A DNA stretch of 64,000 bases from Clostridium sp. Lineage in GTDB: Bacteria; Bacillota; Clostridia; Clostridiales; Clostridiaceae. Both the position numbers and the translations under genes were made by a program. The DNA is taken from positions 1,117,958 through 1,181,957 of the forward strand of contig NZ_JAKVOI010000001.1 of the NCBI RefSeq assembly GCF_022482905.1. Direction: 5' to 3'. How positions within the stretch are numbered: the first letter of the stretch is position 1; each line of letters opens with the position of its first letter. Below the pieces are notes generated by a model. The model did not search any database. It had not been told where the DNA came from and was given only the letters and a program-made list of their open reading frames with translations. Positions 1-8,327 of the stretch are shown in pieces.

Positions 1-390
1 AATCTTGCAATAACAAAGTTTGTGGTAAATCAACTGGGAGTAATACCGATGAAGCAAATCATTACTGATAATCCACCTGAAAAATATAGGAACGGCATTG
101 CAGAAGAATACAAGAATATATCTGATGATATTTCCATAGACGTGGAATTTGAAGAGGACAGTTATGTTATACACAATAAGATAAAAGACATAGATTTTGG
201 GAACAAACCGCCTGTCATATTTGGGACTACATGGGAAAGGGATCTGGCAAAGCAGCTGAATGGATATATGGTGGAAATAGGCTTCCCGGCATCTTATGAG
301 GTTGTCATATCAAAATCCTATATTGGATATAGAGGAGCACTTACTCTGCTTGAAAAAATTTATACGACTACTGTAGGTTCAAGTGCATAA
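1..390 (+). CDS. Nitrogenase component 1 beta-like (NifK-like) protein, C-terminal part
   Basis: The reading frame is open from base 1, so the gene begins left of the window and only the last 129 or so residues are seen. The visible part aligns with the C-terminus of the NifK-like protein at 1961-3286. Shared features are a KF(V/L)...LG(V/F)(V/I)P start, an ITDNPPEKY / ITENTPKQY stretch, a PxIxGxxWxxD block and the ending YxGYxGxLxLxExIY. It is probably the beta-like subunit of a nitrogenase-like complex whose alpha partner lies upstream. It is followed after 29 bases by a D-like gene, so the two probably share one operon. The P-cluster region is outside the window, so its cofactor status is unknown. 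Confidence 0.85.
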   Translation, partial: NLAITKFVVNQLGVIPMKQIITDNPPEKYRNGIAEEYKNISDDISIDVEFEEDSYVIHNKIKDIDFGNKPPVIFGTTWERDLAKQLNGYMVEIGFPASYEVVISKSYIGYRGALTLLEKIYTTTVGSSA

Positions 391-419
391 ATATAAAAAA
401 ATAGAAAGGAATGGTATAA

Positions 420-1907
420 ATGAAAATCAATTTGAAAATACCTGAAGTAGCAATAAGGGAGAAAAGGATAGGCTCGATTACCGGATTCTGTGGAACTGCA
501 AAAGGTCTTGTTAAAGAGGCAAGATGCGGCAAACTTAAAGAGAAAAGCCGAGGTTTCAGCCAGTGTGCAGGATGTGCTGCCAATAAAGCTCTGTGCCAGC
601 TTTTAATGATACAGGATGCGGTAGTAATACAGCATGGTCCCATAGGATGCTCGGGAGATTTTTCGGGTTTTGCTTTTATTAACAAGGTAGGTCAGGTGGA
701 GAGAAATTTAAAAGTGAAAAATGTGAATGCAGTAAGTTCAAACCTTGAAGAAAAAGATACTATATATGGTGGGGCACAGAAGCTTAAAAAGACTATAAAG
801 GATGCTTTTGAAAGATTCAATCCAAAGGCTATATTTATAACTACATCCTGTGCTTCCGGTATTATAGGAGATGATGTGGAATCCATAGCGGTGAATGCAG
901 AAAAAGAACTTGGTATACCGGTAGTATATATTTCCTGTGAAGGCTTTAAATCAAGGGTCTGGACTACAGGATTTGATTCAGCTTTCCATGGGATTTTGAG
1001 AAAAATAGTAAAACCACCGGTGGAGAAGAGAAAAGACGTTCTCAATGTAGTAAGTTTCTGGGGAAATAATGCATACAGTGATATCACCTATTTACTGAAT
1101 AAAATAGGAATAAAGCCCAACTATGTAGCTCCATTTTCCACAATTGAACAATTGTCAAAACTGTCTGAAGCTGCCGCAACAGCGGGAATATGTTCTACCC
1201 TTAGTACTTATCTGGCTGCCGGGCTGGAGCAGGAATACGGGGTTCCTGAAATAAAGGTTTCCCAGCCCTATGGGATAATTGGAACTGATGCATGGCTTAG
1301 AGAAATCGGCAGGGTAACCGGCAAGGAAAGTGAAGTGGAAGAATTAATAAAATCCGAGAAAGAAAGGACAGCACCTCAACTGGAAAAGTTAAGGAATAAG
1401 CTTAGCGGAAAGACTGGTTATATTACGGCTGGTGCTGCATACGGGCACATAATTGCCACATTGTTGAATGAATTGGGTGTAAATGTAATAGGTGCTTGTG
1501 TATATCACCACGATCCAATTTATGACAATGGAGATGTAAATGCAGATACTCTGGATTTTGTTGTTAAAAACTACGGCGACATACCGAATTATGATGTATC
1601 AAATAAACAGACATTCGAATTCGTAAATGTGTTGAATAGAATAAAACCGGATGTATGTATAACAAGGCACCCCGGCATGGCAGTATGGGGCATAAAATAT
1701 GGGGTACCAACGCTTCTCTGGGCAAATGAAAACCTCAGTTTTGCCTATCAGGGATTGATAAATTTTGGAGAGAGGGTTGCGGAATTGCTTGAAAATGATG
1801 AATTTGTCAAAAATGTTGCAGAACATTCAGAACTTCCGTATACGGATTGGTGGATGAATCAAGATCCTTATTTTTTCTTGAAAAATAAGGAAAAAGCCAG
1901 GGTGTAA
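420..1907 (+). CDS. Nitrogenase component 1 alpha-like (NifD-like) protein
   Basis: This is a 495-residue protein of the nitrogenase component 1 (oxidoreductase) family. By position it matches NifD: HGPIGC (Cys77) corresponds to Azotobacter NifD Cys88, TTSCASGIIGDD (Cys144) to Cys154, and Cys49 or Cys52 to Cys62. Cys258 lies 15 residues before the Tyr of EQEYG, exactly as the FeMo-cofactor ligand Cys275 lies before EEKYG. The cofactor histidine (His442) position, counted from the GVP motif, is Ala435. A conserved His417 (TRHPGM) is also present in the second D-like protein. It therefore probably binds a P-like cluster and possibly a complex cofactor, but it is not a standard dinitrogenase. 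It forms a D-K pair with the next gene. The substrate is unknown; a methylthio-alkane reductase-like or other nitrogenase-like role is possible. Confidence 0.9.
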   Translation: MKINLKIPEVAIREKRIGSITGFCGTAKGLVKEARCGKLKEKSRGFSQCAGCAANKALCQLLMIQDAVVIQHGPIGCSGDFSGFAFINKVGQVERNLKVKNVNAVSSNLEEKDTIYGGAQKLKKTIKDAFERFNPKAIFITTSCASGIIGDDVESIAVNAEKELGIPVVYISCEGFKSRVWTTGFDSAFHGILRKIVKPPVEKRKDVLNVVSFWGNNAYSDITYLLNKIGIKPNYVAPFSTIEQLSKLSEAAATAGICSTLSTYLAAGLEQEYGVPEIKVSQPYGIIGTDAWLREIGRVTGKESEVEELIKSEKERTAPQLEKLRNKLSGKTGYITAGAAYGHIIATLLNELGVNVIGACVYHHDPIYDNGDVNADTLDFVVKNYGDIPNYDVSNKQTFEFVNVLNRIKPDVCITRHPGMAVWGIKYGVPTLLWANENLSFAYQGLINFGERVAELLENDEFVKNVAEHSELPYTDWWMNQDPYFFLKNKEKARV

Positions 1908-1960
1908 ATATAGTTTTCCATTGAATGTTATGACTACATTATACAAGGAGGTAAATATAA

Positions 1961-3286
1961 ATGGCAGAAATGATTGAACAGCCGAGATATGCCTGTGCAA
2001 TAGGGGCACAGCAGACGGTTTTAGCCATAAATAAAGCAGTGCCAATTCTAAACTCCGGACCTGGATGCAGTGAAAAAATTTATGGTTTCATAAGTTTTAA
2101 TTCAGGTTATCAAGGTGCCGGCTATGCAGGAGGAAGTACAATACCCTGCACAAATAGTCTGGAAAAGGAAGTTGTATTTGGAGGTGAAAACAGATTAAGA
2201 GAAGTAATAGACGGAACCATCAAGGTTCTGAAGGGAGACCTGTTTATTGTACTTACCGGATGTACTTCAGACATTATAGGAGATGACGTGGGAAAGGTAG
2301 TTTCTGAATATCAAAAAAAAGGAATCCCCATAGTTTATGCAGAAACAGGAGGCTTCAAGGGAACCAACTATATAGGACATGAACTGGTTACTGAGGCAAT
2401 TATAAATCAGTTTATAGGAGATGTTCAGCCGAAAGTTAAAAAAGGACTGGTCAACGTATGGTCTTCAGTTCCGTATCAGGATCCATTTTGGGCTGGAAAC
2501 TTGTCGGAAATAAAAAAGCTTTTAAATGGAATCGGACTGGAAGCAAATGTGCTTTTTGGACCTAGATCCAATGGTGTGGATGAATGGAGAACTATTCCCA
2601 ATGCTCAGTTCAATATTGTGCTGTCACCCTGGGTAGGTTTAAAAACTGCAAAATTATTGAAGAATAAATATGGAACGCCATATCTGCATTATCCAATAGT
2701 TCCCATAGGGGCAAAACAAACTACTAAGTTTTTGCGTGATGTAACTGAATTTGGAGATCTGGATGTAGACAAAACAGAAAATTTTATAAAGTCAGAGGAA
2801 AAAAATTATTATTATTATTTAGAAAGATCTGCTGATTTTTTTGTGGAATTTCGTTATGATCTGGTACACAGATTTTTTACAATTACGGATTCTTTCTATG
2901 CAACAGGTATAAATAAATTTCTGATAAAAGAACTGGGATTTGTACCTGGACAACAATATATTACGGAAAATACGCCAAAGCAATATCAGGAATTTATAAG
3001 AGATCAACTTAAAACTTCATCAGAAACTACTTCTGCTGAAATCATATTTGAAACCGATGGTGGAAAAATTCACAGCGGCATACGAAATTACGATCACAGA
3101 AATCAGAAACCCTTGATCATAGGCAGCTTTTGGGATAAAGACATAATTTCAGAACTCAATGCATATGAGCTGGATATTTCTGTTCCAATACTAAATAATC
3201 TTATACTTAATACCAATTATCTGGGTTATAGTGGAGGACTCAATTTAATTGAAGATATATATAATAATGTTCTGCACAAATACTAA
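1961..3286 (+). CDS. Nitrogenase component 1 beta-like (NifK-like) protein
   Basis: This 441-residue protein is the likely beta partner of the preceding D-like protein. The three P-cluster cysteine positions of NifK are kept: Cys12 (RYACAIGA, cf. KACQPLGA), Cys36 (NSGPGCSE, cf. GSQGC) and Cys101 (VLTGCTSDIIGDD, cf. STTC...IGDD). It lacks the long N-terminal extension of classical NifK, so Cys12 lies almost at the N-terminus. A strong AAGGAGGT site precedes the ATG, 53 bases after the D-like stop. It is homologous to the partial gene at the left edge, which implies at least two beta-like paralogues here. The reductase (NifH-like) that would feed it is not in view. Confidence 0.9.
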   Translation: MAEMIEQPRYACAIGAQQTVLAINKAVPILNSGPGCSEKIYGFISFNSGYQGAGYAGGSTIPCTNSLEKEVVFGGENRLREVIDGTIKVLKGDLFIVLTGCTSDIIGDDVGKVVSEYQKKGIPIVYAETGGFKGTNYIGHELVTEAIINQFIGDVQPKVKKGLVNVWSSVPYQDPFWAGNLSEIKKLLNGIGLEANVLFGPRSNGVDEWRTIPNAQFNIVLSPWVGLKTAKLLKNKYGTPYLHYPIVPIGAKQTTKFLRDVTEFGDLDVDKTENFIKSEEKNYYYYLERSADFFVEFRYDLVHRFFTITDSFYATGINKFLIKELGFVPGQQYITENTPKQYQEFIRDQLKTSSETTSAEIIFETDGGKIHSGIRNYDHRNQKPLIIGSFWDKDIISELNAYELDISVPILNNLILNTNYLGYSGGLNLIEDIYNNVLHKY

Positions 3287-3300
3287 AATAGTTTAAATAT

Positions 3301-3359
3301 TAGCTTGTTGAATAAGCTGCCATCTCTATAGTTATCTGATGAATGAATTCAACAAGCTA
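3301..3359. repeat. 13-bp perfect inverted repeat between NifK-like and chemoreceptor genes
   Basis: The arm TAGCTTGTTGAAT (3301-3313) is the exact reverse complement of 3347-3359, with 33 bases between. No T-run follows, so it is not a clear terminator. It could be a hairpin that partly separates expression of the chemoreceptor, or a protein-binding dyad. Confidence 0.6.
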
Positions 3360-3395
3360 GTATATTTACAAAAATCAGAACGCGGGGTGGATACA

Positions 3396-5126
3396 ATGAA
3401 TATGCTGGATAAAATAAACAAGTTAGATAAAATAAAAGTAAAAGTAAAAATAGTCAGCGCTTTTTTTATAATAGTTTTGTTAATTGTTGCAGTTGGAATC
3501 ACAGGAATAACTTCATTAAAAAAGGTAAACTTGAATTCGCAAAATATGTATAGTGACAGCCTTCAAAAAATTTACATGGTATCAAACATTCAGAAGAATT
3601 TAATAAAGGATAAAGATGACATAGTACAGTTGACATATTTAAAAAATCCTGCAAAGAATTATGCTTTAAAACAGGACGTTACTACGAATACAAATGCAGA
3701 TGATATATACATCAAAGATATAGAAAAAATACATATGAAAGATTCAGACAAGAAGCTGTGGGACACGTTCAAAAATCAGCTTCAGCAATACAGAGAGGAT
3801 AAAAAAAAGATACTGCAGCTTGTTGACAATAGTAATTTTGATGGAGCTGTCAGTGCCTATGAAACAGGAGCAGTTAAATGGGAGCTGATGTTTCAGACTA
3901 TTGACAGTCTCGTGGCTACAAATTCACTTCAGGCCAAATCGACAAATGACAATAATATGATGGTCTATACTAAATCACGTACCAGCATTATAACATATAT
4001 TATAGTAGGAATTATTTTTTCATTGTTATTGGGACTGATTCTGACTAGAGAAATAATGAAGCCTTTATTTAAAATAAAAGCTTTTGCAGAAAGACTTGCC
4101 TGCTACAATTTTTCTACGCCGATAGCTGTAAGCGGTTCAGATGAATTTTCACAAACCGGGAATGCACTTAATATTGCACAGGAAAATGTCAATAATTTAA
4201 TAGGAGATATTATGGAAAATTCACAAAATATGAATAATATTAGCAAGAAACTTTTTGATATGTCGGAGAATCTAAAGTCAAGTTTTGAAATTATAAACAA
4301 TGCTGTAAAGCAGATAACCACTGGTATTCAAGAAACAAGTGTTTCATCGGAAGAAATCAGTGCTTCTGTACAGGAGGTGGATGCAAGTATTGGACAATTA
4401 TCCGATAAGGCAATGGAAGGAAACAATAATTCAGCACAATCCAAGGAAAGAGCAAGTAAAGTTCAGAAAAAAAGTGAAAAGTCTGTAAATGAGATAGAAA
4501 ATGTGTATTCACAAACCAGGGAGAAAATAGTCAGGGCTATTGAAGAAGGCAGAGTAGTAGAAAGTATAAGTGCCATGTCAGATACTATAGCATCCATAGC
4601 AGAGCAGATAAATTTACTCGCCCTAAATGCAGCAATTGAAGCAGCCAGGGCAGGAGAACACGGTAGAGGTTTTGCAGTAGTAGCAGAGGAAGTTAGAAAA
4701 TTGGCAGAACAGTCAAGTGAGGCAGTAACAGGTATAAAAGATACAATTGCAAAAGTAAAGGATGCTTTCAAAAATCTGTCTTCTAACAGCAATGAAATAT
4801 TAAAATTTTTAAATGAAGACATACATTATCAATTTGAAACGTTCAAGGAAGTTGGAAATCAATACTATGAAGATGCGAATTTTTTAAGTTCCATGTCAGA
4901 GGGAATAGCATCAATGATGGAAGAAGTCAATGCAACAGTAGATCAAGTAGGTGTTGCAATACAGAATATGGCAGGTGCTGCGCAAAAATCATCTGAAAAT
5001 ACAGATACTATACAGATTAATATAGAGGAAGTGGGCAAAAATATAGGACAAATTACAGAAACATCACGAAATCAATCCCAACTTGCACAGAAGCTCAATG
5101 AGATAATTGGAAAATTTAAGATATAG
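3396..5126 (+). CDS. Methyl-accepting chemotaxis protein
   Basis: This membrane chemoreceptor has a short cytoplasmic N-terminus, a first membrane helix (about residues 17-39), an extracytoplasmic helical sensor of about 150 residues of the four-helix-bundle type, a second membrane helix (about 200-220), HAMP, and a long helical signalling domain. The hairpin tip is clear: [19 protein letters not shown] followed by [19 protein letters not shown]. The ATG at 3396 is preferred over the in-frame upstream ATG at 3339 because GGGGTGG sits just before it; the upstream start also falls inside the inverted repeat. It lies between nitrogenase-like and archerase-like genes in the same orientation, so it may report the substrate or redox state of that system. 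That role is inference. Confidence 0.9.
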   Translation: MNMLDKINKLDKIKVKVKIVSAFFIIVLLIVAVGITGITSLKKVNLNSQNMYSDSLQKIYMVSNIQKNLIKDKDDIVQLTYLKNPAKNYALKQDVTTNTNADDIYIKDIEKIHMKDSDKKLWDTFKNQLQQYREDKKKILQLVDNSNFDGAVSAYETGAVKWELMFQTIDSLVATNSLQAKSTNDNNMMVYTKSRTSIITYIIVGIIFSLLLGLILTREIMKPLFKIKAFAERLACYNFSTPIAVSGSDEFSQTGNALNIAQENVNNLIGDIMENSQNMNNISKKLFDMSENLKSSFEIINNAVKQITTGIQETSVSSEEISASVQEVDASIGQLSDKAMEGNNNSAQSKERASKVQKKSEKSVNEIENVYSQTREKIVRAIEEGRVVESISAMSDTIASIAEQINLLALNAAIEAARAGEHGRGFAVVAEEVRKLAEQSSEAVTGIKDTIAKVKDAFKNLSSNSNEILKFLNEDIHYQFETFKEVGNQYYEDANFLSSMSEGIASMMEEVNATVDQVGVAIQNMAGAAQKSSENTDTIQINIEEVGKNIGQITETSRNQSQLAQKLNEIIGKFKI

Positions 5127-5140
5127 ACTAGCCTATAATA

Positions 5141-5169
5141 TTGACAATTTATATCATATCTGATAACGT
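5141..5169 (+). promoter_or_regulatory. Possible sigma-A promoter for the archerase-like pair
   Basis: TTGACA at 5141-5146 is followed after 17 bases by TAACGT at 5164-5169. The -35 is perfect but the -10 is poor, so this is tentative. It would start a transcript about 30 bases before the gene at 5209. Confidence 0.35.
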
Positions 5170-5208
5170 AAAGACAATAATCAACGTTTGTCTAAAAGAG
5201 GTCTTAAA

Positions 5209-6483
5209 ATGGATTTAGTTGAATCTTATGGAAAATACATAAAAAAGAATATACACAATTCATCCAAAGTATTAAGATTACTGAAGATTGGATTTTCTCT
5301 AGAAAAATTTCTGGTTTCAAAGTTCAAGAATAAAAATATTTCCCCCTCACTTAATTATTTAAATGAACTATGTCTTGATTTTATACTAAAACCACTTGAA
5401 ATTCCTCAAAATTCGGCGTTTGTAACTGTATTTTCACCGGTGGAAATACTGCATGCTTTCAATATAAACCCATTTCTTATTGAGGGATTTTCTTCCTTCC
5501 TGTCAGGAACTCGATGTGAAGACATATTTATAGATTATGCAGAGAAATGTGGTATTTCAGATACCCTTTGCAGTTATCACAAGGCATTTATAGGATCTGT
5601 AGAGGCGGGCGTGGTTCCAAAAACCGAATTTGCGATAACTTCATCCATGATATGTGATGGAAATTTAAATACTATCAGATATGTTTCAGACAAGTATGAC
5701 ATACCATATTATTACATCGATATACCTTATGAGTACAGCAGGGATACGGAGAGATACGTTGTAGGCCAGCTTCATGAATTGGTTGAATTTATTCAGGATA
5801 TAACAAAAAGAATGTTTTCCGAGGAAAAATTCATGGAGGTCATAAAAATTGAAAATGATACAAAAAGGTACATGCGTAAATTCTACAGGAGGCTTGAGGG
5901 AAAGTACTATCCCAATACTCTTACACTTGAAATGTACAGACTATTTGCATCACATCTTGGTATAGGCAGAAGAGAGATACTTGATTTCTACAGGATGCAG
6001 TCGGAGGATATAGAAAATTATCCTGATTACAGCGGAAAGAGAATTTTATGGAGCCATATAATGCCATTTTACAGTGAAACCTTTAAAAGTTTCCTCAATT
6101 TGAATCCAGACTATCAGCTTTTGGCCTGTGACTATAATTTTGACAATATGGATGAAATGGACTATAAGCATCCCTATGAAGCTGTTGCCAGGAAATTTCT
6201 GCAAAACAGGCTCAATGGACCTTTCAATAGAAAAATTGGGAATATAATAAAAATGGCTGAGGATTTCCATACGGATGGTGTTATAAACTTGTGTTCATTT
6301 GGATGCAAGGAATGTAGTGGTGGAACCATGCTCTTGAAGAAGGCATTAAAACAGAAAAATATCCCTTATTTATCCATTGATGGTGATGGTGTCGATAGAA
6401 GGAATGCCCATGAAGGACAAATAAAAACAAGAGTTGAGGCATTCATGGAAATATTGGACAGTAGATCTGAGGTGATGAAATGA
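5209..6483 (+). CDS. 2-hydroxyacyl-CoA dehydratase D-component / double-cubane-cluster-like protein
   Basis: This 424-residue protein belongs to the HgdB/FldB/BcrB family. Family marks are an FSPVEILHAF start motif, IxGFSSFLSGTRCED, a late CSFGCKEC cluster and the ending DGDGVDRRNAHEGQIKTR. Candidate Fe-S ligands are Cys103, Cys121, Cys362, Cys366 and Cys369. The family includes dehydratase subunits that split water from hydroxyacyl-CoA. It also includes the double-cubane cluster protein (DCCP), which reduces small molecules when its ATP-dependent activase feeds it electrons. No dehydratase alpha subunit and no CoA-transferase lie nearby, which favours a DCCP-like role. The ATG at 5209 is chosen because AAGAGGT precedes it; an in-frame TTG lies at 5188. 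It overlaps the next gene by four bases (ATGA). Confidence 0.85.
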   Translation: MDLVESYGKYIKKNIHNSSKVLRLLKIGFSLEKFLVSKFKNKNISPSLNYLNELCLDFILKPLEIPQNSAFVTVFSPVEILHAFNINPFLIEGFSSFLSGTRCEDIFIDYAEKCGISDTLCSYHKAFIGSVEAGVVPKTEFAITSSMICDGNLNTIRYVSDKYDIPYYYIDIPYEYSRDTERYVVGQLHELVEFIQDITKRMFSEEKFMEVIKIENDTKRYMRKFYRRLEGKYYPNTLTLEMYRLFASHLGIGRREILDFYRMQSEDIENYPDYSGKRILWSHIMPFYSETFKSFLNLNPDYQLLACDYNFDNMDEMDYKHPYEAVARKFLQNRLNGPFNRKIGNIIKMAEDFHTDGVINLCSFGCKECSGGTMLLKKALKQKNIPYLSIDGDGVDRRNAHEGQIKTRVEAFMEILDSRSEVMK

Positions 6484-8165
6484 TAGGGTATGTGTGCAAG
6501 TATACACCTGTTCATATTATAGAGGCATTTGGTGAAAGTACTGTAAAAATTGATCCGAATATTAGAAATTTCAACAATGCGGAAACTATCATGCATCCCA
6601 ATATATGTACCTATGCGAAGGCAGTTCTTGAAGAATGTATTTCTTCAAATATTGACAGTATAGTTCTTGTAAACTGCTGTGACAGTATCAAGAGACTGTA
6701 TGACGTTATGAAGGATAATTGCCGCTTCAAATTTGTTTATTTGATAGATGTTCCCAGGAAAAGAAGCAGAGCTTCAGATATGCTTATGAAAAAACAGCTT
6801 GAGAAATTTATAAATTCCCTGGAACAATTTACAGGAAAAAGATTTGATGAAGATGAATTTATAAAAAGAGTAAATTCCCACAGCGTTAAAAAAATTGTTA
6901 AATCTTCAAATATAAATATTGCCATTATAGGATCTAGAATAAGGGAATCCACGATTAAGCAGATTGAAGGTGCAGGTGCTGCTGTAGATTTCAACTTTAC
7001 GTGTACGGGAGATTTTGAAAGATCAACCAGGCTTTTAAAAAATGAAGATTTTTTACTTGGATATTCCTCTTTTTTGCTGAACTCATTTCCGTGTATGAGA
7101 ATGGTGGACAACAGAGAAAGGTTAAAAATTTTGAATGAGAATCTCGGAAATATTGATGGAATAGTATATCACACGACGAAGTTCTGTGATGCCTATTCAT
7201 TTGAATATGCAAAACTCAAAAGTTCAGTTTCAGTACCGATTTTGAAGATAGAAACAGATTATATTGAGGAAGGCAATGGGCAGATGAAAACGAGAATAGA
7301 AGCATTTATTGAAACTATCAAGACAAAGAATAAAACAAAAGAAAAAGATTATACTTACGCAAGTGCAGATGAGGATGTTCTGGTGGCCGGTATAGACAGT
7401 GGCTCCACATCTACAAATGTAGTGATAATCAACAAGGATAGGAAAATATTATCCTATTCAGTAGTGAGGACAGGAGCTAAAAGTCAAAATGGAGCAGAAA
7501 ATGCGATGAAAGAGGCTTTAGAAAAGCTTGATATTGGCATGGACAAATTATCCAGAGTAGTATCTACGGGATATGGACGTGTGAGTATACCTTTTTCAGA
7601 TGAAGAAATAACCGAGATAACATGTCATGGAAAAGCAGCTTACTTTTTGAATGATTCAATAAGGACAATAATTGATATAGGTGGTCAGGACAGCAAAGCT
7701 ATAAGGCTGGATGACAAGGGAAATGTCGTTGATTTTGCCATGAATGACAAGTGTGCAGCAGGTACTGGAAGATTCCTTGAAATGATGGGGAGAACTCTTG
7801 AAGTTCCACTGGATCAAATGGGACAAAAATCTTTAGATTGGAAAGAGGATATAGATATAACCAATATGTGTACTGTATTTGCAGAATCAGAGGTTGTATC
7901 ACTTGTTGCGCAGAATAAGGAAATATCAGATATAATTCACGGCTTGAACAAAGCTGTTGCATCAAAGACGGTATCTCTTGTAAACAGGATTGGTAAAAAA
8001 GATGGATACATGATGACGGGTGGAGTTGCCAAGAATATTGGGGTGGTAAGATGTATAGAGGAGAAACTTGGCAGTAAGATGTTTATACCTCAAGAACCCC
8101 AGATAATAGGTGCACTGGGTGCAGCACTTATTGCATTGGATAAAATTCCAGTGAAAAGTGTTTAA
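6480..8165 (+). CDS. Fused HgdB-like domain and HgdC-type ATP-dependent activase (archerase)
   Basis: This 561-residue fusion has two parts. Residues 1 to about 285 form an HgdB-like domain: YTPVHIIEAFG, ICTYAKAV (Cys43), NCCDS (Cys66/67), KFCDAY (Cys236) and an ending GNGQMKTRIEAF. Residues from about 300 form an ASKHA-fold activase: GIDSGSTSTN, DIGGQDSK, NDKCAAGTGRFLE (Cys425), NMCTVFAESEV (Cys464), MTGGVAKN and GALGAALIA. Cys425 and Cys464 match the two cysteines per subunit that hold the interface [4Fe-4S] cluster in HgdC. The activase hydrolyses ATP to push electrons to very low potential. It is translationally coupled to the upstream HgdB-like gene, so it probably drives that protein, its own N-domain, or the neighbouring nitrogenase-like proteins. 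Confidence 0.88.
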   Translation: MIGYVCKYTPVHIIEAFGESTVKIDPNIRNFNNAETIMHPNICTYAKAVLEECISSNIDSIVLVNCCDSIKRLYDVMKDNCRFKFVYLIDVPRKRSRASDMLMKKQLEKFINSLEQFTGKRFDEDEFIKRVNSHSVKKIVKSSNINIAIIGSRIRESTIKQIEGAGAAVDFNFTCTGDFERSTRLLKNEDFLLGYSSFLLNSFPCMRMVDNRERLKILNENLGNIDGIVYHTTKFCDAYSFEYAKLKSSVSVPILKIETDYIEEGNGQMKTRIEAFIETIKTKNKTKEKDYTYASADEDVLVAGIDSGSTSTNVVIINKDRKILSYSVVRTGAKSQNGAENAMKEALEKLDIGMDKLSRVVSTGYGRVSIPFSDEEITEITCHGKAAYFLNDSIRTIIDIGGQDSKAIRLDDKGNVVDFAMNDKCAAGTGRFLEMMGRTLEVPLDQMGQKSLDWKEDIDITNMCTVFAESEVVSLVAQNKEISDIIHGLNKAVASKTVSLVNRIGKKDGYMMTGGVAKNIGVVRCIEEKLGSKMFIPQEPQIIGALGAALIALDKIPVKSV

Positions 8166-8187
8166 GGGGAGAATAGAAATGAATAAT

Positions 8188-8217
8188 TTGACAAAAGTAA
8201 TCTTGATAATATATAAT
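8188..8217 (+). promoter_or_regulatory. Sigma-A promoter upstream of the second NifD-like gene
   Basis: TTGACA (8188-8193) and TATAAT (8212-8217) are both perfect hexamers with an 18-bp spacer. The promoter gives a leader of roughly 100 bases before the GTG at 8328, and that leader contains the terminator-like hairpin listed next. Confidence 0.7.
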
Positions 8218-8251
8218 AAATAGCATATATTTAAATTTAGTGTTTGGCTGA

Positions 8252-8307
8252 CTGGAATTCCAGAGGCTGTGAATAAGTTATTTCATTCATAGTCTCTGGT
8301 TTTATTT
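8252..8307 (+). terminator. Terminator-like hairpin with overlapping palindrome in the leader of the D-like gene
   Basis: CCAGAGGCTGTGAAT (8260-8274) pairs with ATTCATAGTCTCTGG (8285-8299), with two G-U pairs, and is followed by TTTTATTT. A second, exclusive structure is possible because CTGGAATTCCAG (8252-8263) shares the CCAG bases. It may simply end the archerase operon. However, the promoter at 8188-8217 places it inside the leader of the next gene, so attenuation is possible. Confidence 0.7.
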
Positions 8308-8327
8308 ATAAAAAAGGAGATGGGATT

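Noticed and set aside
1-3286. Standard molybdenum nitrogenase (nifDK)
   Set aside because: The His442 position is Ala or Ser, the K-like protein lacks the usual N-terminal extension, and no nifH/E/N/B is in view.
3287-3395. Cyclic di-GMP riboswitch ahead of the chemoreceptor
   Set aside because: Such switches often precede chemoreceptor genes, but only a simple inverted repeat is present, without the conserved GEMM core.
8179-8223. 14-codon frame (MNNLTKVILIIYNK) with a ribosome site after the archerase fusion
   Set aside because: It overlaps the promoter hexamers and is too short to support; chance is likely.
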